The position numbers and the translations under genes were made by a program. From Schistosoma mansoni (lineage: Eukaryota; Platyhelminthes; Trematoda; Strigeidida; Schistosomatidae): 64,000 bases of DNA. Position 1 is the stretch's first letter, and the number at the start of each line of letters is the position of its first letter. The stretch spans positions 6,640,195-6,704,194 of the forward strand of contig NC_031499.1 of the NCBI RefSeq assembly GCF_000237925.1, in the 5' to 3' direction. Shown piece by piece: positions 1 to 13,000 of this stretch. Below the pieces are notes generated by a model that saw only the letters and a program-made list of their open reading frames with translations, ran no database searches and was not told the DNA's origin.

Positions 1-587
1 ACAAGATGAATCTGATGCAGATGTGAGGACGAGGATCGGCAAAGCAAGAGCAGCATATTTACAACTGAAGAACATCTGGAACTCAAAACAACTGTCAACC
101 AATATCAAGATCAGAATTTTCAATACAAATGTCAATACAGTTCTACTGTATGGGACGGAAACCTGGAGAAGTACGAAAGCCATCATCCAGAAGATACAAG
201 TGTTTATTAACAGTTCACTGCGCAAGATACTTCGGATCGGTTGGCCAGACACTATCAGCAACATTCTACTGTGGGAGAGAACAAACCATATCCCATCCAG
301 TGGAGGAAGAAATAAGGAAGAAACTCTGGAAGTGAATAGGACACATATTGAGGAAAGCACCCAACTGCATCACAAGGCAAGCTCTTACATGGAATCCTGA
401 CGGACAAAGGAAAAGAGGAAGACTGAAGCACACATTACGCCGAGAAATGGAGACAGACATGAGAAGAATGAACAAAAATTGGATAGAACTAGAAAGGGAG
501 GCTCAGGACAGAGTGGTTTGGAGAATGCTAGTCCTCGGCCTATACTCCATTTGTAGTAACAGGCTTAAGTAAAATAAGTAAAGTAAT
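1..587 (+). mobile_element. RTE-like LINE (SR2-type) 3' fragment, cut by the window edge
   Basis: The translation gives the C-terminal region of a LINE reverse transcriptase: [45 protein letters not shown] and LLWERTN, then a shifted frame with [11 protein letters not shown] and [17 protein letters not shown]. It ends with a short taagta-type tail. It is a decayed 5'-truncated copy with frameshifts. The clade call (RTE) rests on similarity to SR2-type sequences. Confidence 0.75.
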
Positions 588-689
588 TATACAATAAAAA
601 TTATAATTTATAAGAATTCGAATAAAAAACAACTATTTCCAACTTCTATTATATTTGGGGGTTATTTGTGGAGATTCTTCGTAATTTTT

Positions 690-800
690 TATATATAGTT
701 GAAATCATGAGTCAGTTGAACCTAGACCACCATGGAAAACCTGGAAGAACTGCTTGACAGCCGTTTCGTCCTATTGTGGGACTCCTCAGCAGTGTGCATC
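690..800 (-). repeat. Family B fragment
   Basis: It runs from the tatagttgaaatcatgagtc end through the hammerhead block. The core is intact on the minus strand, but stem I carries the AAG bulge seen in most copies. It lies about 70 bp before laminin-G exon 1. Confidence 0.65.
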
Positions 801-869
801 TATTATAACATATGTCTGTGTTTATTCATTATTCTCTTCTTTTCTTTTTGTTCTGATAAATTTTCTTAG

Positions 870-1049
870 GAAAATACAAGTCCAAATTATCAATATTGTT
901 TACATTTAAAACCGCATCATTTATATATGGCACCAGAATTAAAAGAACCATCTAGATATTCACCATTTGAACCAGGTATCAGTATGACAATACGATTTAA
1001 TCCATTAATTGCACGATCTGGTGATATGGATTTATTAATTATTCAACCT
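870..1049 (+). CDS. Laminin-G gene, exon 1 of those visible
   Basis: The acceptor ttttcttag ends at 869 and the donor gtaagt starts at 1050. The exon holds 60 codons, phase 0 at both ends. It encodes an N-terminal strand of an LG module, including [13 protein letters not shown] and [11 protein letters not shown], which resembles the usual LG opening where a chain of beta strands leads to a hydrophobic LLI strand. Earlier exons of the gene must lie left of the window. Confidence 0.75.
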
Positions 1050-4000
1050 GTAAGTAATTTAACCGATATTCTCAATATTTAGAATATGGGTTCCTTTATT
1101 TTTTGAAATCAAATTCATTCCAGTGACCAAAATTATTTTTGTTATATCTTGTAGCCGAGTGGATGCCTAGTTAATGTATGACTTGATAAGACCGTCAATC
1201 AGAGAGCAGCGAATTATCGATTGGAACAGTGACACAGGAAAACTGTATGAGCAGTCTAGAGTGCTTGTCGATCCTGCTTCTGCCTAGCGCAGTCAGTTAA
1301 GTCCAAAACACCAATAACAGCCTCTGTGGTATGAATCCTTGTATTTCAAACATACTGAGTTTATTTACCAAACAGACAGACCGCGTCGTACCAATAAAAT
1401 AGAAAATAACATTTGTATAAGATTTAGCCAAATGTGGCTGTGAATAGGGGGAGGCAGTAATTAACGGACTGGGTATAACTCAGGAATGGTAAATCGTACA
1501 ATAATAGTCCAAGGGTCAAAATAAAGCTCACAATAAAAGGAACATGAACATATGAGTAGTTTAATTATTTAGCAAATATACGATAAAAATGATATGCACA
1601 ATATTGGTCCATAAATGGATCCCAAAGTTACCATTCACTATTGTTATCGGGATATAACAATTTTTTCTCTGTCATCTTTATACAAATAAAAATAGTTTTT
1701 TGTTTTACTTTATAGAATAGATGTAATGTGGTTCACTGGATGTGCTTATATTTCTAGAATCGATATTCATTCAGCAGCTAAGTGAATAAAGAGAAAGGTA
1801 CTGTGTTCGGGTCTTGGAGTGAGCATCAACTAGGATGAGTGTACATTTAGCTGATAAGCTTCTAAATAGGGTGAAATAAGAGTTTAGGATACCACTGTTA
1901 GCCATATCCTATTTATTCTAAATAAACTTGTGCCATAATAGCTATGTCAAAGCAATCTGAACACAAGATGCTTATTTATTAAGTTAATCGTCATCTAATT
2001 ACATTTGATTCAACAGCCTCCACAAAATCTCCATACTAATTATAGTTACGTGCTCACTGGTGAATAACTTCAAAATGTCATCCCAGGAGTTCTAATGAGA
2101 ACCCATAACCAGTTCAACTATGTCGAATGTAATAAAGTTATTCACCTCAAGCAGTGGGAGAGGGTTGTACAATGTCGTGAATTGAAGTTGGAAATGTATA
2201 CTAATGTTAGGCAGCTTAGTGGTTTAAAGGTTAGGTGCTCGTGCACGAGAACAATAGTCTTGGGTCCACAACAGTAGAACTCAAAAGGATCTTAAAACAA
2301 CACAGAATTAAAGTATATTACAAAACAACGAACACACTTCGAAATACTTTAGTTTGATTAAAAGAAAAAATCCCATTCATGTTTACACAGAACTGTGTCT
2401 ACAAATTAAAATGTATCGATTGTGATGCTTTCTATATTGGAGAGTCATCTCACGAAATCTTGACTCATACCAAAGAACATATTAGGTACACAAAAAACCT
2501 CCTAATAATCCTGTAGAACTGGATAGACTTCAAATTAAATCGACAATAACAGTTCATGCCATTTTCAACAATCATCAATTATTTGGTTATTTATTCTCTG
2601 AAGAAGTGCCTTAAACTAAGTCACGAAACTTCAGAATATCTAGTTTTTCTACTCATTGGGATATTACAAATATATATTATTTATTCATAACCGAAACTGT
2701 TTACCGTAATCCTAACCTTTTTCTCTAGGTTTTTCGTTTAATAGATTGTCTATTTATAACATATAATACATTCTGATTAGCTAAAAGTTGTATTGTCATA
2801 GTTGAAATCATGAGCCAATTGAAGCTAGACCACCATGGAAAACCTGGAAGCACTGCTTGACGGCCGTTTCCTCCTGTTATGAGACTCCTCAGCAGTACGC
2901 TTCCACGATCCCGCACTCGCGAGACTCAAACCCAGGACCTACCAGTCTTGTGCCAGAGCACTTAACCGATAGATCACTGAGCCGGCAGGTATTCAACAGT
3001 GTTAATGTCTAACTTCAACTGATCCACGATGTTTTTGAGCAACCGTTCACCAATTGTCTTCAGTGAGTTGATATCTCTACAACAGACTTGGTTGAACTCC
3101 ACTGGTCACTGCTTCCCTCTAGAACTCAAGGAAACATCCGTTGAAGCCAGTCACTAGTCAGCATATGATTATAGATCAGAAGGGGTTTTGTGGAGATTGT
3201 ATTGGCTTACACAATTTCATTCTAAAGTCTTTGAAAGATACTTCCAATAAAGTATACTTTCACTAAATAGATTAATGTTTATATTATATTACCATTCTGA
3301 TATGTTTCCTGATTATTATTATTTTTCTTAATCATTTATAGGGACATGCAGAATGGATACGTATATTCCTTACAGAAGATCATCGTTTAGGTATTGTTAT
3401 ACCAGGCGTCAGTAAAACATTATACACTCGAACATCTTTAACATCACGTGCATTAAATGATCCATATACAAATTTATTAAATTTAGAATTAATAGAATAT
3501 ATGAATTTAACAACAGTTCTACCAGTATGGAATAATTTAAATAAACAAATGTCAATGATAAAACCAATGACAACAATAACGTCGTCGTCGTCATCATCAT
3601 CATCTTCGACGACATCATCATCATCATGTTCGACACCATCATCAATAAATTTAGATACAATGAAAAGACAATATTTTGATTCTAAACAAGCTGAAATTGA
3701 AATTGTTGTTACATTATATTTTGGTAAAATTGATACAGAACAATTAACTGTATTATTTGATCAACATATTGTACAAACATGGACTATACCAAAACAACCA
3801 GATATAAAAAATATACGACAAATATATATTGGACCACAATTAATGCCATCATATCCTATTACTATAGAATATTTAATCATTGGGAAACAGTAAGTATTTG
3901 ATTACATATATATATATAAATACATTGAGTAGTAACTGTCAGTCAGTCACAACGTAGAACTTCGTACGTATGTACATCGGTTCGAAGTTGTCATACCACA

Positions 4001-7000
4001 TTAGCACAGAGATCCAGTTGTCGATTCAAATCTCATAGTGGTAGAAGTAGTAAGAGTATAAGCATTAATGTGAAAGACTAGGGTTTGAAAATGTTATTGA
4101 AGGAGTATAATACAGTGAAATAAATTTGAAAAGAGAAAAAGGATAGGGACATGAAGAATTAAGAAGATTAGAATTCGGTAGACTACAAAGAGTGGATGCA
4201 CCTTTGCCATTGCAAACGATTTTGAGCCATGTCTGTAAGTTTATCCCAAGATAGATGGATAGTCGTACAGTTGTGTTCATGTTTTGATTGAGATTCGAAC
4301 CCTCTAACAATCTTTTTTTTAAAATACCATAGTGTCAACTATCATAAAGGTTAAACTAATATTTTTAGCTAGTTTGTGCTGGTTTTTTAAATCTTCTAGT
4401 TGATGATTAGGTCTTCAATTGATCAGTCTCTTTTGGTATATGTCCGTCCTGTAGGGATTGCCTCGACGTTGCCATTAAGTCATAAATATTTGAAGGAGAG
4501 TTCGGTAATGATTAACAATGGAATCTAAGACACCTGTTTTTATTTTCTTATTTTTAGCTCATTAGCTGGATGTATATTTAGCTGAGTTAATGCTCACTTT
4601 AGGACTTGAATTCAGTGCTGTTTACATTAAACATCATCAACTAGAGTTCTAATATTTAATGGGGAGATTCAAAAAACCAAGACGTGTACATTGAAATCCA
4701 TTCCATTGCACAAGCTAGGGGTAACTGAACTCAGTAGCTAAGTAGATAATGTGATAGCATTTGAAGCGAATGGTATTGGCTTTGAGTCATGAAATGGACA
4801 CCAACACCGAGGTGTAAGTACATCCAACCGGTAATCCCAAAATAGGACAAAATGTAATTCTTGGGTTCCATTACTAGCCGCTATCCATATCTTTTTGGAA
4901 ATGTTTATGGATAGTATCTGTCAAAGATTGATTTTATTTTGGATAACAGGAAGAATCAGGGAGTACAGGACAACTTTTTTATCTTTAGTTCCTAAATACT
5001 AAGTACCTGCAACCCTACCAAGGGTCAGGCTCATGACTTTCACATCTTACTCCAAGCGCTAATCCATTGGACCCATGACCACTGTATTTGAACTCCAATT
5101 TGATGATGATGAAATAACTATCTACCTGTGCACCTGAAATTAATGAATAATCAAGTTGAATAAGTAACGATCATTTACTTGTGTGATCATAGGTTAGTTG
5201 GAGAATACCTTCTTATCTTAATGCAACCCTAGACTGAAACAAAATAACAGTTATTTGATCCGCAGCACATTATGGAATTTTATACTTATCCATCTAACTG
5301 TATTATTCTTTGTGATCAAACGGTCGGGTAGGGAATATATAAATACAATATCAGGAAGAAAGAGTTCTGCTTAATGATAGCTAATTCATTAATATAGAAT
5401 TCTAAGCACAAACTATTTCAACAAGTTTCCTTTTCTTATTTCTTCAATGATCCTGGCGATGAGTATTGCGTGATTGTCAGTTAGATGTTAGCAGTTCAGA
5501 AATCGACATTTGATTAATTGATATTCATTCTTTTCAGTGCATATTGACAGCCATCACGATGTCTCGTACTGTACTCAGTATCCATTTTCAGATATTTTCT
5601 TCAAAATAAAGTTTAAATTATTCTTACTACTTACTAATAGTAAGTAACATAATATTTTAAACATAATTTATTTTTAGCCTAGTGGACTTCACAACTGAAT
5701 TAGTAAGTAAAGATAATCCATATGGTAGTCAAGTTGGAATATGTGGTGGACAATTATATCCACGATTTACAGAACGTCGAGGTTTAGCTGGACTAGTAAC
5801 AAGTAAACTACAAGGACTTGAATTAACAGCACCACCAAGTGGACGACAATTAATATTTACACCATTCAATGAATTATTGACTAAACAAATTATTCCAGGA
5901 GTAAGTTATGATGAACAATCGGTTTTAGAAAATATACGTACTGGTGATGGAAAAATTCGTAAAAAGAATGTAAGTACTAATGATTGATACAAATGTTTTT
6001 CACCAGTTTCAATAATATATCCTAAATAAGTTTTAGGTTATTAGGAATTTGACCAGTGCCGGGTTCAAGATAGGCTTTTCGTCAGGTTAGATTACTTGGA
6101 TCCGAGTGCTGATAGTCACATTGACTCTCAAATCTAGTACCTTTCTCTTCATACACCCAAAGGGTTATCCACTATGGTAATAAGTTCAAATAGTCGTTAG
6201 TTTCCTTAACGGGCGTATAGGTATTTGGAAGTTTTTGTTGTTTTTCATTGTTTTAATTCGGGATCATAATTGATCGGTCGATTTATGGCATACATGTATG
6301 CTGAACGAATCACTTCGACATAAGGTTATGTTCAACACTGATCAGTTATTACATTCGACCTAATTTAGTACAATTATATGCTAATCAACTAAGAAATTGT
6401 ATTACAAACTACAAAAGTCTACTCAAAGATATGAAAATATGCAGCAGTAGTCAGGGTTATGTCCATTTATACTGTTATTCTAAGGGTATGCTAACTAATG
6501 GATTCAATTAAAGGTTGAACATTTATACTATTGAATATATATTTAAATTGTTATGTTGGCCATTGGATATAATGATAGTCAATGGAGAGTCACTAGAATC
6601 CGATCAATCATTGACTTTATTGGAATTGTAATAATATTAATACTAGAATGACCAGTAATAATATTGAAATGAATTAATGCGGAACTTATATTTGTATTGC
6701 TCTAATACACTCAGAATTGAACTGAACTGAAACCAGTCCTAGAATAACTGTGTCTCAAACTAGAATGGTTCACAGAAAATACAATAGAATAGACAGGGAA
6801 TCGAAGATATATACATAAGTATTCAGAATTAGTCATATAATTGAGTATAAACAAACTGATAGAATTGAATCCATACACTTAGTCGTCGTGTTATCTATCT
6901 GATCTTATATAGTTTAAAAGAGTATACACTTATACAAACCTCTTATGTATGAAATAATCATCGCAAGGATCTTATAAGTAGGTCGACTGATTGTTATAGC

Positions 7001-10000
7001 TCGAACTTAGATTCTTAGTCTGTCGCGTAATATTTGAGCACTCGAACGCTAGAACCCTACCAAGTCATAAATCAGAAGTAGAAGGAATGTTATTCTAAAC
7101 AGTGTCAATTATGACACAAACCTGTCAGGTATTTATAGTTTTTAGTAGAAACGAAATCATCATTATAGTTATCCAATCCGCACACAGGGAGTTATCAGAA
7201 TTGTCCAATAGGGAAGCTATACGTAGTGATTCTAGAATATTCTTCCAAAAGCCGATTGGAAGGAATATGTCCGGCTCCTTCTGTGCTTCTTCTTAGAGCT
7301 TCCTCAAACTTCACCTGTGGACCATCTTCACACTGATGACAAAAATAAACTTGATCATAATGTTAACTCATTAGTTTAAGCAAGTTCATTACAAACCTTA
7401 TCGACAAAAACGAATGACTAGAGCTATTCTTCAGTTTCAATGCATTCAATAACATGTTTAAATACATGGTTTCATCTAATTTTGTGTTTGAACATTTGTA
7501 CAAGGTCAAACGTTTGTTTTATCTAATTGACTGTAATCTTTATGTAATCTTTATTACAAATCACTGATTAACTATGGTTCATTGTATCTTTGTAACTTAT
7601 CAGAAAGCTTGTTAGGTATAGAAGGAAGTAATCTAAACAATTGGATTCATAAAAAATCTCACAATGTTCAAGTAAATTGTTAATTTGTAATTGTCAATGC
7701 TTACTTACTTACGCCTATTACTCCCAATAGAGCATATTCCGCCCGACCAGCATTTTACAACCCACTCTCTCATGGGCCTGCCTTTCTAGTTCTATCCAAC
7801 TTTTGTTCATTCTTCTCATGTCTGTCTCCATTTCTCGACGTAATGTGTTCTTTGGTCTTCCTCTTCTCCTTTGACCTTCAGGATTCCATATGAGGGCTTG
7901 CCTTGTTACTCAGTTGGGTGATTTCCTCAAAGTGTGTCCTATCCACTTTCAGCGCTTCTTCCTGATTTTTTCTTTCGCTGGAATCTGGTTTGTTGTCTCC
8001 CACAGTGGAATGTTGCTGATAGTGTCTGGTCAACGAATACTAAGTATCTTGCGTAGACAACTGTTAATGCTTGCAACTCAGTAAAATCAATTTATTACGA
8101 AAATCGCCATTAGTTGTTGAGTAATTTTAAGATATGGCTAAACTGTTAACACCTAATACTTTCTGATGGCAACCTACATCAAACTTAATTCCAAGTATAG
8201 TCCAATCTCTACATGTTGTCAGCTAATGAGAAATAAATTATTCACAAAAAATCCATTGTTAAACATTCATTTAACTGTTTCACCTAAGTGTGGGACTCAT
8301 CGAAACGTCCTTCCCCAGAGGATAGAACACAGAATCTCAAGGTATCATGGTGACTGCTTAACTATTATATCATTACAATTTTAATTTCAGTCAATTAATA
8401 GTAGTATACAATCATTCTTCAATATCATTGATTGGTCATTGCCTCACTGCCAATATAGTTATACTCTTGTAATCATGACTTCTTATTGGGAGTGAAGAAA
8501 TTATTTATTAATTGAGTCGTTTTATAAATTTCTTCATTAAAATATATTATATATAAGAAGGGGGGTTTGTGGAGATCTTAGTAATTTTATATAGTTAAAA
8601 TCATGAGTCCAGTGCTTCCAAATTTTTCATGGTGGTCTAGCTTCAATTGACTAATGATTTCAACTATATCATATATAATTTAAATAGATATACTTGTTTA
8701 TCAATAAGTGAAAATGAAAAACAAACAAACAAATAGTATCTATGTAGAATGGAATTTAAACACAATAATGATATATAGTTGAAATCATGAGTTAATTGAA
8801 GCTAGAATCCCATAGAAAACCTGGAAGAACTGCTTGACGGCCGTTTCTTCCTATTGTGAGACTCCTCAATGGCAGTGCACATCCACGATCCCGCCTCGCG
8901 TGCTCTCTAGAAAACATCCATCTGATAATGATCATATGCTCATTAGTGACTAGCTCCATGAGATATTTCATTGAGTTCTAATAAGAAGCAGTAACCAGTG
9001 GAGTTCAACCAGATCTGTTGGGAGATATCAACTCACTGAAGACAAATGGTGAACAGTTTCTCAAACTTCGTGGATTGTTTGAAGTTAGACATTAACACCG
9101 TTGGATGTTTGCCGGTTCAATAATTTATCGGTTAAGCGCTCGCGTGCGATACTGATAGGTCTTGGGTTTGAATCTCGCGAGTTTGGATCGTGGATGTGCG
9201 CTGCCACTGAGGAGTCCCGCAGTAGGACGAAACGGCCGTCAAGCAGTGCTTTCAGGTTTTTCATGATGGTCTGGCTTCAATTGACTCATGATTTCACCTA
9301 TATAAAATTACTATAATCTTCACAAAATCCCCTTCTGACAATAATGATAATCACACTAACTAATGAAATTGAAATACCAAATAAATTAGTATGAATTATG
9401 ATTGAATTGAAAATCATAATATTCATCTATTATTTGATAGGCTTATAATATATGTGAATATCAATAATGAATCTATGCTGTTGATTAAGTATTACACTAG
9501 TCATATGATACTTGTTTAGATAGTTTTTGTCTATAATCAAAATTCAATAATTCAATGTAGAATAGTTATATTATTATCATTCATAGTAGATTTACAGGTT
9601 GCATAAAGTTATAGTAAGTATGCTGTTTGATTTCTTAAATTATTATTATCTTGTGAGGCGGGATCGTGAATGCGCACTGCCACTGAGGAGTTCCACAATA
9701 GGACGAAACGGCCGTCAAGCAGTGCTTTCAGGTTTTCCATAGTGGTCTAGCTTCAGTTGACTCATGATTTCAACTATGAAGGGGAAATAATTAATCAATC
9801 CGTAAAATAATAGATTTTATTTGTAGTAATCGTTTAAAACTTCTCATTGATATGGGATTGATCAGCCTCTTTCAAGATATGTTCATTATTAACAAACTGC
9901 CTAGATATTATCATCAAGTCACAATCATTTTAGGCAAAGCTGGTTAGTAACTAATGGTGGAATGCAGAATGTCCATTTTGTCTTATCTCTGACTAATCTC

Positions 10001-13000
10001 AAACAGGAAGAAACGCCTGTATTGGATCCCACTGCTAGTCACCATATAAATCATGTTAAAAAGATCATGACGTAATGGCAGTACCTAAGCTGTTTGCTCA
10101 GTATGTACATATCCTAAGAGAAGGTGATCAATTTCAGTCTTGAACATTAATCGGACAATTCATAAGACCAAGTTAAAATTTATCCCTTTGTACAACGCAG
10201 AGGTTTCTTAAACTTAGTAGCTAAGTGAATCCCACGCCGGCGTTCAGAGCGGAAGTTGGGTTTGAGTCCGATGGTGAACATCGATTAGAGTTCAGGCACA
10301 ATAGATAGACGAGTCCCAAAAAGATGGAATATGAGTCTCTGATTCCACTACTATCTACTACTATCCTGATCTGACTAAAGTGGTAGATTTATTCGAGGAA
10401 GAGGTATCTTTTCAAGGATTTTATTCTCTAAACTATACAAAAATAGATTGTTAAATCTCGAGAATCCAGTAAAAAGATTAAGTTATTCATAAGGTCTATA
10501 AATCAAATCAGTAGCAATGTCTTCGATGTAGTACTATTGTAGTGAACGGGAACACAAGTGGAGACAATCGAATGTATTTGAATACAAAATCACAGAATCA
10601 CTTAGTATAATTTGAGAACCATACAGTAAATACTTCATTTGCAAAATGTCAATTAATTGTCTCACACTTCATTGTCCCTACGTTTTCGCACCAATCATTT
10701 TATGTTCTCATTCTCTCTACTTTAATCTTCTTAACCTTCTGTCTCCAGGCATTTCACTTTCAATTAATGATACACACTACTTTATGTTTATCATTGATTT
10801 TGAATAATGAATCTGTTTTTAATTAAATATCATGTGTATCTTCATTAAGCATGCCTTTGTAAAAAGAAAAAGAGATGAGACTATAATTTATGGACGAGCC
10901 AGTCATAAGCGTTTGAGAGGTTTCAAAGTTACGACGCCACTTCCAGTACTTGATGCTCATGCACAGTTGGTTCACAGAGGATTTTAGAGAAGACGTGACA
11001 GTTAGGCGGTTACAATAAGTGGGACTACTAAAAAGTTCCTTTATTTGTAATTGCGGTGATCAAATGACTTGTAAACCTCGTGCAGACTGCCGTGATGTTG
11101 TCCTTCGATGTAATATATGTTGGAGGAAGACATCTGCTAGAATAGGAACCTTTTTTGCTCGATTCCGATTGAGACCAAGGCATATTATAATAATTGCTGC
11201 CAACTGTATAATAAAGGCACCAGTAACATTGGCTGCAATATTCGCAGATGTTACTGAAGTTTCGGCTGTTTAGTGGTATGAGTATTGTAGGGATATATGT
11301 GTAATAAAAATAACAAACTTACACAACCGGAGTACATACAAACAATATTGAAGCTATGTGGTCGAGGCTGAGAGAGATTTTGTGACCTTATCATTACTAT
11401 TATTGGACTTTATGCTTTAAGATTTTAGAACCTTTGAACCTATTTCTAACCTTGACAAGTTTTTGGACTATATAAAAGTAGTGTATCCACTTTAATTCTT
11501 CGGTTTTGTATGGTATATTTACTCTATACTAACTGTCTTCTGATTGGCTAATATTTTTCAAGGTCACTTAAGATTCATCCAAAGGTCGTCCATGAATTAT
11601 AGTCCCGCCAAAAAAGAATCACAGGTGAAAATATTAATTAAAGATTTCTTTGCTAATTCATCCTCACTATTTTATAAGACCTTTGACCGTTAACAATTAT
11701 TTGTTGACTTTGAAGAATTATCGATAGTTATAACTAGTGATGAGCTTCTCTTACAACTGTTGACCACCTCCAACCACCATCTTATCTCGATGAGCTTCTA
11801 TCTAACTTAATTAATTCCATATTATATTAAAAAGAGTAATGCTTCAGTGTAAATATGGATTATTCCTATCCCTCTTCAAAATAAATATTCTTCTTGAGAA
11901 AGAAATGAAAAGTATTTTCCATATCTAACTATAACGAACTACTAGTAATACAGACTATATCGTATTACGTAATCACGTGACATATACAGTCACTAAATAA
12001 TCTAGCTATTCAACGGTGAACCAGGTTAAAGTTATTTTCATACGATTACAATGAAGTTCGGGGAATGGAGACAAAATTGAAATGAATTTTACATCAGAAC
12101 ACAATCTTTTATATTTAGATTATAGTCGGATATGTATGTCATCACTCCTTGACATATCTTAGGTCATTTTAATGAAACATATCGATATTTCTTCATAATT
12201 CTATTTATTGATAACCAACTAAATTAATGGAATATTTTTGTTCTGTTTTTCTACTCCTTATTTTGTCGTAAAACATTCATAATCTCTTATACATTTGAAT
12301 GCACTAACCATGTCAAAATACACGGTGTATGTATATTTTTGGATTGGTATTAGTGATACACTCTTATTTATTGCACCGTATATTGACAATTTCCACAAGC
12401 TACCGCTTATGCTACAGTATATCGAGGGTGATAATTTATGTTAAACATTTATACTACTTAAACGACATTTAAGTAACAAAGTGGTGAATCGTTTCATTAT
12501 TATCTCTAGATGTTCGAATTAACATTATTGTCGGATATAACACACATAACAGTCTTGATTAGGTGTAATGAAATAGTATAAAATATTTTGACTGTCGGTT
12601 ACAATCATGAAAAACATTCATCTAACCTTTATATTTTCTACTAAATTCTGCATCAAATGTTACTAATCTGTCACAGATTTCACAGATATATTCCTTTCAT
12701 GAATTTCTATTTATGGTTTAGAGTGTACAGTTAGTACTTGTTCTCTAACACCCACTCTTACGAAACAATATAACTCAATAAGAAAATATCTCTTAGAAGT
12801 ATTAATAAGCTCATAGAGATGAAAAACACTTCCAATAACTTTATCCTGAGCAAAGATGGATAGTGGCTAGCAGTGGAATCCAGAACGCACGTCTCGTCCT
12901 ATTCGGGACTCGTCAGTTGGATGTGCCTGTATCTCAGAGTTGATGTTCACTCTGGGACTCGAACCTAGTACCTTTTGCTTCAAACGCTATCGCGTTATCA

